From NCBI GenBank assembly GCA_950097225.1, contig CATNCE010000014.1:1-35001 (forward strand): a stretch of 35,001 bases of DNA. The letters are read 5' to 3'. The notes under the pieces are model-generated. The model had not been told where the DNA came from. It ran no database searches and saw only the letters and a list, made by a program, of their open reading frames with translations. Shown here one piece after another: positions 7,833-14,203 of this stretch (positions within the stretch are counted from its first letter, which is position 1; each line of letters starts with the position of its first letter). Source of the stretch: an uncultured Bacilli bacterium. GTDB taxonomy: Bacteria > Bacillota_I > Bacilli_A > RF39 > UBA660. The position numbers and the translations under genes were made by a program.

Positions 7833-8633
7833 ATGAGAAATTTAAAAGATGAAATGGAAAAAGAGTATAAAAATGTAGATATTACTGATGAAAAAAGTGA
7901 TGTTATTTTTAATAATATTTTGAATATTCATAATAAAAAAAAGAAAACAAAGGTAGTTTTATTTAATACTTCACTAGTATTAATCATTATGATATTTGGT
8001 TTTGGAATTACATATGCAGAAGAATTAAAACAATCATTTAATAATTTAAGGGTAAAATATTTTCAAAAAGTGATAGATGACAAAGAAATTTTTATGACGG
8101 ATGTCAAAAGTGATTCTAAAGCTACTATCAATTCTAAAGCAGAATTATTTTTGGACAATAAATATAGCTATAACGATTTAACTACAAAACTAGGAATTAA
8201 TATTTTAAATAATTCTTTATTTAAGAAAAAAGATTTTACTATAAAAAATATTGAAAAAAAAGAAGATAATATAGGATTCTTGCTTCTTGGTATAGATAAC
8301 GTATTTGATGAACATCCTGATGAAATTACTGAAGAAGGAAATATTTATAACCATGAATATATAAATTGTAATTTTGAGGTTAGTATAGCAACAGAATATT
8401 CTGAAAGAGAGCCTGGGAGGGTTTATTCTTCTTCAAATAAGATTGAAGAAATTTACATAAGCTCATTAGATACGAAAGCAATTGCTGCTCGTTTAGGCGG
8501 AGAATTTAGTGATACAATTTGGGACGTTAGATTTGATTATAATAATATATCATATCATTTAGAGTTGTTTTTCTTTACATCAGGTAACCATAGAGATGAG
8601 TTGCTAAAAATCTTGAATTCATTTAATATTTAA
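7833..8633 (+). CDS. Membrane anti-sigma-like protein (cassette 1)
   Basis: 266 residues. About 40 charged residues face the cytoplasm, followed by one helix (VVLFNTSLVLIIMIFGFGI, about 41-59) and about 200 residues outside. The gene starts one base after the sigma stop behind GGAGG, so the two are translated together. This is the classic layout of an ECF sigma with its transmembrane anti-sigma. The outer domain aligns with the paralogue at 11151-11987: YSYNDLTTKLGINILNNSLF against YSYEELEKELGIKLLKNDLF. The family resembles DUF4179-type proteins found beside ECF sigma genes; that assignment is from memory of the layout, not a search. The signal sensed is unknown. Confidence 0.7.
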   Translation: MRNLKDEMEKEYKNVDITDEKSDVIFNNILNIHNKKKKTKVVLFNTSLVLIIMIFGFGITYAEELKQSFNNLRVKYFQKVIDDKEIFMTDVKSDSKATINSKAELFLDNKYSYNDLTTKLGINILNNSLFKKKDFTIKNIEKKEDNIGFLLLGIDNVFDEHPDEITEEGNIYNHEYINCNFEVSIATEYSEREPGRVYSSSNKIEEIYISSLDTKAIAARLGGEFSDTIWDVRFDYNNISYHLELFFFTSGNHRDELLKILNSFNI

Positions 8634-8738
8634 GTGTTAATTATATGTGATTAATAATTATAGAAGATAAATTTTTCATACTCTTTAAAGATCAACTTCG
8701 TTTATGTATGAAATAGCAATAAAGATTTTATTCCACAC

Positions 8739-9124
8739 TTATGTATAGATAATGATTATATATATTGGGAATTTCTTTATATACTATGAGTGCGTAATAA
8801 AAAAATATCAAATTGTTGAAGAGAATGATATATTAGTTCTTAATTATGTAAATAATTTTAGTGTACCTAAAAGGACTCAAAGTGTAGCTTTCTTATAGAA
8901 GAAATCTTTCTTATCTTTATTTATATGAATATGAAGAAAACAGAGAGATATATAGTAATACATAATTAAAAAAATGCCACCTATGTTAGAATAAATCAAT
9001 GTATATAATAACTTACTATATATTATTTGAATCAAATGCTTCTAAATATTGGAATTGTCCAGAGGAAGTCGAATTCGTATTAGCTATTCGTTTATTAGAG
9101 ATATTAAGGACTATTTTAGTTTAA
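8739..9124 (+). pseudogene. Decayed copy of the cassette third gene
   Basis: Conceptual translation matches the last 40% or so of the intact third gene at 10157-11167: LCIDNDYIYIGNFFI, then NNFSVPKRTQSVAFL, SYLYLYEYEEN, MPPMLE and LFESNASKYWNCPEEVEF against LCVDEDYVYIGNFFI, NKFTVPKRTQSINFF, SYLYAYEYDEN, IPPMLE and LFESNAQKYWNCPEKIEF. It is broken by TAG 8896, TAA 8963, TAA 8992, at least two frame changes and loss of the 5' part. It follows the cassette 1 anti-sigma gene in the order seen in the complete cassette, so this copy once had three genes. Confidence 0.8.
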
Positions 9125-9154
9125 ATGAAATCACCCAGATGAGCGGGTAATTGT

Positions 9155-9352
9155 TTAAAAATACTTAAGATAGTCTTTTCTCTTATTATAATTGTTAATT
9201 ACTATTTTATAATCTTTATAGATTCTTTGAATAATTTTATTAGAAAAAGTAGTCCTATGCTTTTCTTTCTTGTATTTAGTTGCTCTTCTCATTTCTAAAG
9301 TGCCACTTATTATATCTTCACTTAGTTTTAAAATTCTATATATCATTATCAT
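9155..9352 (-). CDS. Small basic protein of unknown function
   Basis: 65 residues, rich in Lys, Arg and Tyr, no membrane helix, unrecognised. The case for a real gene is the upstream DNA: on the minus strand TTGACT, a 16-base spacer and TATTTT (9400-9373), then a weak purine-rich ribosome site (AAGAAG) before ATG 9352. The -35 box is back to back with that of the tRNA-Cys promoter. It lies in a decaying region and could be a fragment or a chance frame. Confidence 0.35.
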   Translation of the reverse strand: MIMIYRILKLSEDIISGTLEMRRATKYKKEKHRTTFSNKIIQRIYKDYKIVINNYNKRKDYLKYF

Positions 9353-9372
9353 TTTTCTTCTTACTTTAGCAT

Positions 9373-9400
9373 AAAATATAATAATTCAAGGCAAAGTCAA
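9373..9400 (-). promoter_or_regulatory. Minus-strand promoter divergent from tRNA-Cys
   Basis: TTGACT (9400-9395), 16-base spacer, TATTTT (9378-9373). The two -35 hexamers form the palindrome GTCAATTGAC. Confidence 0.4.
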
Positions 9401-9429
9401 TTGACAAAGAGACTTTGATAGTGTAGAAT
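9401..9429 (+). promoter_or_regulatory. Promoter of tRNA-Cys
   Basis: Consensus TTGACA at 9401, a 17-base spacer and TAGAAT at 9424. The tRNA begins 45 bases further on. Confidence 0.75.
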
Positions 9430-9474
9430 TGTTTTATGTGAAGTTAATTAGTTTGATTTCTATTATTGGAAAAT

Positions 9475-9549
9475 GGGTCTATAGCCAAGTGGTAAGGCAT
9501 GGGACTGCAACTCCCTGATTCGTTGGTTCAAATCCGACTAGGCCCTCCA
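9475..9549 (+). tRNA. tRNA-Cys (anticodon GCA)
   Basis: A cloverleaf can be drawn: acceptor GGGTCTA with TAGGCCC (one G-U), D stem GCC/GGC, anticodon stem GGGA/TCCC with loop CTGCAAC giving anticodon GCA, T stem GTTGG/CCGAC around TTCAAAT, and an encoded CCA end. The discriminator base is T (U73), an identity element of tRNA-Cys. It has its own consensus promoter and a downstream hairpin, and lies alone between ECF cassette remnants. Confidence 0.95.
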
Positions 9550-9563
9550 AATATGACTATTTT

Positions 9564-9586
9564 AAAGGGTTTTATAGCCTTTTTTC
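9564..9586 (+). terminator. Terminator of tRNA-Cys
   Basis: AAAGG, loop, CCTTT stem (5-6 bp) followed by a T-rich run, starting 15 bases after the tRNA CCA end. Confidence 0.5.
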
Positions 9587-9663
9587 TTTTTGTATTTCAA
9601 TTGGTCACAAATAGACCTATGCCCTAGCGAGCAACTGTAATTTAGAGAAGATTATATTTAATA

Positions 9664-9690
9664 AAAGAGGGGATAATCCTCTTTTTATTT
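9664..9690 (+). terminator. Terminator upstream of ECF promoter copy 3
   Basis: AAAGAGG, loop GGATAAT, CCTCTTT and T residues. It lies 13 bases before the ECF-type promoter at 9703, as at the other two copies. Confidence 0.65.
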
Positions 9691-9702
9691 TATAGAAATT
9701 AA

Positions 9703-9731
9703 TGTGACTTTTGGCTATTTTAAATCGTTAT
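9703..9731 (+). promoter_or_regulatory. ECF-type promoter, copy 3 (orphaned)
   Basis: TGTGAC, 17 bases ending ATTTTAAAT, then CGTTAT and TAGTGAAA. It is almost identical to the promoter of the complete cassette (12474-12502), but the sigma gene that should follow is absent; only the end of an anti-sigma gene remains. Confidence 0.6.
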
Positions 9732-9732
9732 A

Positions 9733-9958
9733 GTGAAAATGATTATGGAGAATTAAATCATGAGAATTATACAGATAAAACTATATCAAAATATGAAATA
9801 GAGAATTTAAATCTTGTTGCCTATGGAATAGAATATGGTAAGCGCAGAACAATATACTTTGATTATGATAATATTGTGTATAGTTTTAGTATGAATCCTT
9901 CACTTGAGGCAACCCTGATGAGGAAGTACAAAGAATACTAGATGAATTTCACTATTAG
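9733..9958 (+). pseudogene. C-terminal remnant of a third cassette anti-sigma gene
   Basis: The frame through 9733-9909 gives LNLVAYGIEYGKRRTIYFD and DNIVYSF, similar to the end of the anti-sigma at 11151-11987 (KAYGTANNKF, DDIIYRL). From 9911 the next frame reads NPDEEVQRILDEFHY then TAG, matching NPDKEVQRILDAFYY at the end of that protein. One extra base near 9907-9910 would join the two. The sigma gene and most of the anti-sigma gene are deleted, so the remnant begins right beside the promoter. Confidence 0.75.
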
Positions 9959-10051
9959 TTTATGAAGATTTTAATATTATTTTGAGCTAAAGAAAGAGTA
10001 CTAAATTAACTTTGCTTACATGTTGATGTTTAAGATTATAAAATACGAAAA

Positions 10052-10087
10052 GAAAGGATATCTTGAGTAGAAGAATATCTTTTTTTA
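10052..10087 (+). terminator. Terminator after the cassette 3 remnant
   Basis: AAAGGATATCTT, a short loop and AAGAATATC (bulged stem), followed by seven T residues. It faces the end of the complete minus-strand cassette. Confidence 0.6.
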
Positions 10088-10156
10088 TTTATAAATATTT
10101 TGTTTGATAATAAAGCATTAGATGAATTTTATGATAGAAAAATTCTAATAGTTCAT

Positions 10157-11167
10157 TTATAAGAATAAATCAATTCCTAGTATAAATTCAATTTTTTCTG
10201 GACAATTCCAATATTTTTGGGCATTCGATTCGAATAAAAGATATATTTGCTTATTGGCGATACTGATCTGTTCTAGCATGGGAGGAATTTTTATTTTCTT
10301 TATTTCTGTATTATTGTATATTTTTTTGTTTTCGTCATATTCGTATGCATAGAGATAGGATGGATTTTTTCTATTATATGATTGACTTAATAGCATATAT
10401 TTTTTATTATCTTTTTCAAAGAAATTTATACTTTGAGTTCTTTTTGGAACTGTAAATTTGTTGATTAGTTTTAATTCGATTTTTTGATCATTTGTTTCTA
10501 TTTTATATTTTTTTATGGTGCAATTTTGGTTAATGAAAAAGTTGCCGATATATACGTAATCTTCATCTACGCAGAGGTAGGCGATTAAATTCCTTGAAGT
10601 ATTTTGAAAATCAGGTAGGTCAAGACTTACGTGGATAAATTCATGTGTTGCCTTAACATGATTTTTGTTAAAAAAGTCTGAATAATTGTAGGCATTTAGA
10701 ATCCCATTATTGTCGGGAATCCATAAAATGTCTCTTTTTTTATCATATGAAATTGATCCGACATGAGAAGTCGTATCAAGATCGATGATATTTATTATAT
10801 CGCCAATTGCATCTATTACGTAGCATCTCGAGTTGATATTGGAGTCATAATAGCCGGTGATGAAATAATAACTATTTATTAAAGTCATTCCTTGGGGAAT
10901 AAAGCCATTTTCAGTCGGAATTTTTATATGTGCTTCTTTTACTAATTCTTTTAAAGCAGGGTAGTTACTTAAAGTGTTTAAAATGTTTTCATCAATTGAT
11001 AATTTGGAAGTGATCTTATTAATCTCTGGGATTGTGTTTATAGATGTATCACGATTTATGGTTGATAATATAGTATCTATTTTATAAGTATTTCCTGTTG
11101 TAAATGTTAATAGAATAATAATGCTAATTAATTTAAGGATTTTAATCTTATTAATAATAGAATGCAT
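10157..11167 (-). CDS. Exported protein, third gene of the ECF cassette (beta-propeller-like)
   Basis: 336 residues. An N-terminal hydrophobic segment (about residues 8-25) suggests export or anchoring. From about residue 80 the chain has repeated beta units: FIPQGMTLINSYYFITGYYD, then ISYDKKRDILWIPDNNG, YVYIGNFFI and KYMLLSQSYN, the rhythm of a YncE/phytase-esterase-like propeller. That fold call is inference. No catalytic motif is evident; NCPEK near the C-terminus is kept in the decayed copy at 8739-9124. ATG 11167 lies inside the last codons of the anti-sigma gene (17-base overlap) with AAAGGA 6 bases upstream, so translation is coupled. It is a likely effector or signal protein of the sigma/anti-sigma pair. 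Confidence 0.75.
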   Translation of the reverse strand: MHSIINKIKILKLISIIILLTFTTGNTYKIDTILSTINRDTSINTIPEINKITSKLSIDENILNTLSNYPALKELVKEAHIKIPTENGFIPQGMTLINSYYFITGYYDSNINSRCYVIDAIGDIINIIDLDTTSHVGSISYDKKRDILWIPDNNGILNAYNYSDFFNKNHVKATHEFIHVSLDLPDFQNTSRNLIAYLCVDEDYVYIGNFFINQNCTIKKYKIETNDQKIELKLINKFTVPKRTQSINFFEKDNKKYMLLSQSYNRKNPSYLYAYEYDENKKIYNNTEIKKIKIPPMLEQISIANKQIYLLFESNAQKYWNCPEKIEFILGIDLFL

Positions 11168-11987
11168 CTAATATCCTTTGGACCTCCTTATCAGGATTAT
11201 CTAAACTATCGTTATTTAAGGATATTCTTAATCTATAAATAATATCATCATGTAGTATAAATACATTTTGTGTAAATTTATTATTAGCAGTTCCATAAGC
11301 TTTATTATTGATAGACTTTATATTATATTCGCGGATATTTTCTTTTGAAGATAGTATAGATGTCCAAATATTATTATTTTTATTTTCATTGTATTTTGTA
11401 CGCATAGCAATCTCGACAAAAACATCTGTTGTTTTATTAGAATTCTTTTTTCCCTCCATAGGATTAGGCATTAACAACTTGATATATGCTATTTTTTCAT
11501 CAACGCGAGATACTTTGTTTAAAATAATTCTATTATCTTTAAATAAATCATTTTTTAATAATTTTATTCCTAATTCTTTTTCTAGTTCTTCATACGAGTA
11601 TAGTGAATAACATTCATCATCATCACTTATTCCTTCATAATTGTTGATAGGCTTATGACATTTAGGATCTCTTAAATTAGCATCATAGTTTAATTCTTTT
11701 ATTGCATCGGATTCAATTTTGTAATAGTCAAAATTAGAACCATTCGAATTGCTACTATTAATGACTTTAGTTATTACTTTATTAATACTATTTTTAATTG
11801 TGTCAGCATGGGCGATGCAAAGATTGACTAAAAATATGCTAAAAATAATTACTAAGCTGTAAATAATGTTTTTTCTTTTTTTCTTTTTTTCATGATTGAT
11901 AATTATTTTCTTTTTCAAATAGTCTTTTCTTGAGTCTTCTAAATCAATACTATTTAAGCATTCTTTGTATTTTTCTAAATTATTCAT
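11151..11987 (-). CDS. Membrane anti-sigma-like protein (cassette 2)
   Basis: 278 residues. About 38 N-terminal residues are highly charged (KKKIIINHEKKKKRKN), followed by one helix (IIYSLVIIFSIFLVNLCIA, about 40-58) and an outer domain of about 215 residues. It overlaps the sigma gene by four bases (ATGA), so the two are translationally coupled, and its 3' end overlaps the third gene by 17 bases. The outer domain aligns with the cassette 1 protein, and its end (NPDKEVQRILDAFYY) with the remnant at 9733-9958. It probably holds the sigma factor at the membrane until an envelope signal arrives; the signal is unknown. Confidence 0.72.
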   Translation of the reverse strand: MNNLEKYKECLNSIDLEDSRKDYLKKKIIINHEKKKKRKNIIYSLVIIFSIFLVNLCIAHADTIKNSINKVITKVINSSNSNGSNFDYYKIESDAIKELNYDANLRDPKCHKPINNYEGISDDDECYSLYSYEELEKELGIKLLKNDLFKDNRIILNKVSRVDEKIAYIKLLMPNPMEGKKNSNKTTDVFVEIAMRTKYNENKNNNIWTSILSSKENIREYNIKSINNKAYGTANNKFTQNVFILHDDIIYRLRISLNNDSLDNPDKEVQRILDAFYY

Positions 11988-12448
11988 AAATCTTTCTCCA
12001 TTTCTATTTTTAATTTTTCTTTTCCTCTTGATATTCGCATTTTAACTGCCGATTCAGTTTTTTTGATTAAAATAGCTATTTCTTTTATACTATATCCTTC
12101 ATAGTAATGTAAATAAAGAGGAATTCTATAATTTTCGGGAATGTTTTTTAAAGGTTCGATAAGTGAGTTTGTATTATTCGAAGAAATGTCATCGTCTTTA
12201 TCTAGTAAAGTAATGATTTTTTTCCATGGGGATTTTAATATGTCTTTTGCTTCGTTGATGCTTATTTTTAATAACCATTTCTTTATATCTTCATTAGATA
12301 ACGATAATATTCTATTATTCTTATATAATTTTATAAAAGATTTTTGTAAAACATCTTCTGTGTCATGAATGTTAAAAAGATAACTATATATTAATCTATA
12401 TATGTCTTTGCTGTATAAATTATATATTTCATCAAAGCGTTTATTCAT
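11984..12448 (-). CDS. ECF-type RNA polymerase sigma factor (cassette 2)
   Basis: 154 residues from ATG 12448. A longer frame from GTG 12469 would contain the ribosome site AAAGGAG itself, so I reject it. Region 2: IYRLIYSYLFNIHDTEDVLQ; region 4: YRIPLYLHYYEGYSIKEIA then ESAVKMRISRGKEKL. It is clearly a paralogue of the sigma at 7361-7831, sharing the same start, KSPWKK motif and length. It overlaps the anti-sigma gene by ATGA. The promoter at 12474-12502 is shared in sequence with the other copies, so cross-recognition between the two sigmas is likely. Confidence 0.9.
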   Translation of the reverse strand: MNKRFDEIYNLYSKDIYRLIYSYLFNIHDTEDVLQKSFIKLYKNNRILSLSNEDIKKWLLKISINEAKDILKSPWKKIITLLDKDDDISSNNTNSLIEPLKNIPENYRIPLYLHYYEGYSIKEIAILIKKTESAVKMRISRGKEKLKIEMEKDL

Positions 12449-12473
12449 TACTCTGTTTTCTCCTTTCACTATA

Positions 12474-12502
12474 ATAACGATTTAAAACAACAAAAAGTCA
12501 CA
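12474..12502 (-). promoter_or_regulatory. ECF-type promoter, copy 2 (complete cassette)
   Basis: On the minus strand TGTGAC, 17 bases ending GTTTTAAAT, then CGTTAT and TATAGTGAAAGGAG. Same elements and spacing as the copies at 7306 and 9703. Confidence 0.65.
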
Positions 12503-12524
12503 AATAAAGTTTATTAAAATAAAG

Positions 12525-12546
12525 AAAAAGAGGGCTAACCTCTTTT
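12525..12546 (-). terminator. Terminator of the NUDIX gene, upstream of ECF promoter copy 2
   Basis: On the minus strand AAAAGAGG, loop TTAG, CCCTCTTTTT. It follows the NUDIX gene stop by about 20 bases and precedes the ECF promoter by about 20 bases. Confidence 0.7.
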
Positions 12547-12564
12547 AGTATTAAATCAATATAA

Positions 12565-13107
12565 TTATTTTAATAGTGGTACTAAGCGTGTGTAGGAACT
12601 TTTCTTTTTACTAACTTCGATATTGGGAATGTTTTTTAGAATTGTTAATATTTCTTGAGCAAATATTTGTTGTTTTCTATTTAGGTCGTTATTAGTCAAT
12701 ATCTCTATTAGCTTTGCTATTTTTATATATGATATTGTAAATGAACTTGATATTTCTTTTAATGATAAATGGTCAGAGGAAATGTTATTAAGTGGTTTGT
12801 TATTAATATAGTAAGTAGTAATTAATTTACAATTAAAAGGATCGCTTCTTTTTTGACTTGGGTAATCTTTTACGTAATTATGAACTTCAATTATAGGAAG
12901 GGGATTTGTTATAGTCGTACCAGTTTCTTCATATATTTCGCGAATAACGGCCTCATCTGCTGTTTCATTGTTTTCTATTTTTCCGCCTGGGAGCATGAAG
13001 AATCCATTATAGTTACAGATTAGAATGCAATCATCTTTAATGGAAATCAATCGCACTTTTCTTTTTTCTTCTTCATAGGGTATTTTAGTTCCAATTGTTA
13101 ATTGCAT
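12565..13107 (-). CDS. NUDIX hydrolase
   Basis: 180 residues from ATG 13107, chosen because GGAAGTG lies 6 bases upstream; an in-frame TTG at 13122 has none. The Nudix box (G-x5-E-x7-RE-x2-EE-x-G) is complete: GGKIENNETADEAVIREIYE followed by ETG, about residues 41-63. NUDIX enzymes hydrolyse nucleoside diphosphates linked to another group, such as damaged nucleotides, ADP-ribose or cofactors; substrate cannot be told from the sequence. The C-terminal third (about 130-180) is a helical, Lys-rich extension. It is divergent from the diacylglycerol kinase gene, with about 100 bases between the starts. Confidence 0.9.
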   Translation of the reverse strand: MQLTIGTKIPYEEEKRKVRLISIKDDCILICNYNGFFMLPGGKIENNETADEAVIREIYEETGTTITNPLPIIEVHNYVKDYPSQKRSDPFNCKLITTYYINNKPLNNISSDHLSLKEISSSFTISYIKIAKLIEILTNNDLNRKQQIFAQEILTILKNIPNIEVSKKKSSYTRLVPLLK

Positions 13108-13161
13108 ACGTATCACTTCCAATTATATTTTAACAGATGATTACTATAATTAATAGTAAAA

Positions 13162-13190
13162 TTGACAAATAGACTAGGCGGTTTTATAAT
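13162..13190 (+). promoter_or_regulatory. Consensus sigma-A promoter of the lipid kinase gene
   Basis: Perfect TTGACA at 13162, 17-base spacer, perfect TATAAT at 13185, 26 bases before the start codon. It is one of the strongest promoters in the window. Confidence 0.8.
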
Positions 13191-13215
13191 CTAGGCTTAA
13201 GGAGACGTTTTGCTT

Positions 13216-14154
13216 ATGAAGACATGTGTTGTTATATATAATCCCAGTAGTGGGCATACGATTAAGAAAAGAAACATAAGAAGATATAAAGAAATAATTG
13301 AGGCATATTATGATTGTGTTACTTTTATTGGAACAGAGTATCAAGGACATGCTAAAGAGATTGTCAGTCATATAGGCTATGTTGATTTATTAATATCAAT
13401 GGGTGGAGATGGAACATTTAATGAAATCGTACATGGTAATTTAGAAAGAAAAAGACGTCTTGTTTTAGCGCATATACCAGTTGGTACTACTAATGATGTT
13501 GGAGTTATGTTTGGGTATGGCAAGAATATTGAGAAGAACATTGAGCTTTGTTTAAAAGGAGAGGTAAGAGGAATAGATATACCACTTATTAATAATCGCC
13601 CATTTGTCTATGTTGCTGGATTTGGTAAGTTTATGAATATTCCATATGACACCAATCGGGCATTAAAAAAGAAATATGGGCATGCGGCTTATTTGTGGAA
13701 TGGAATTAAAGACTTTTTTTCGCGAACTAAGAATTATATGATTGATTATGAGATTAATGGTGAGGAACGTCATGGTCTTTATTCTTTTATGTTAATAAGT
13801 TCGGCTACGAGAATTGCTGGTGTTAATAATTTTTATAAAGATGTTAAATTAAATGATGATACTTTTGAGGTTTTATTTTGTACATATACAAGAAAGGTTG
13901 ATATATTACGAGCTATGGCGATGTTAATTGCTACAGATGCTACACATGTTGATGGTTTTGAGTCATATAGAACTAATCATTTAAAAATAAGCTTTGATAA
14001 ATATCCTAAAAATGCGTGGTGTGTTGATGGAGAAAAATTGGAAATTAGGACGAAAGTTTATGATATAAAAAATGAACGTGATATAAAGATATTAATGCCT
14101 AAAACAAATATAAATAAATTATTTGTAAATAAGAATAAAATAAATGCTAAGTAG
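13216..14154 (+). CDS. Diacylglycerol kinase family lipid kinase (DgkB/YegS type)
   Basis: 312 residues. Start: ATG 13216 gives MKTCVVIYNPSSGH, the usual start of the family; in-frame TTG 13210 is better spaced from AAGGAG (5 rather than 11 bases) and cannot be excluded. The nucleotide-binding motif SMGGDGTFNEIVHG lies near residues 60-73, then HIPVGTTNDVGVMFG, both hallmarks of the DAGK catalytic domain. The C-terminal half is the beta-sandwich with VDGE near 280. The enzyme would phosphorylate diacylglycerol to phosphatidic acid, recycling lipid released during lipoteichoic acid synthesis. The neighbouring yfhO-like gene is also linked to lipoteichoic acid in Bacillus. Confidence 0.9.
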   Translation: MKTCVVIYNPSSGHTIKKRNIRRYKEIIEAYYDCVTFIGTEYQGHAKEIVSHIGYVDLLISMGGDGTFNEIVHGNLERKRRLVLAHIPVGTTNDVGVMFGYGKNIEKNIELCLKGEVRGIDIPLINNRPFVYVAGFGKFMNIPYDTNRALKKKYGHAAYLWNGIKDFFSRTKNYMIDYEINGEERHGLYSFMLISSATRIAGVNNFYKDVKLNDDTFEVLFCTYTRKVDILRAMAMLIATDATHVDGFESYRTNHLKISFDKYPKNAWCVDGEKLEIRTKVYDIKNERDIKILMPKTNINKLFVNKNKINAK

Positions 14155-14165
14155 AATTGCAAATT

Positions 14166-14203
14166 AAAAAGAGAATTGATTTAGTTTTTCAATTCTCTTT
14201 TTG
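14166..14203. terminator. Bidirectional terminator between convergent genes
   Basis: AAAAAGAGAATTG, an AT loop, CAATTCTCTTTTT: a 13-bp stem with an A-run before and T-run after, so it can stop transcription from both sides. Its right half contains the last codons and stop of the minus-strand yfhO-like gene (14181-14183). Confidence 0.85.
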
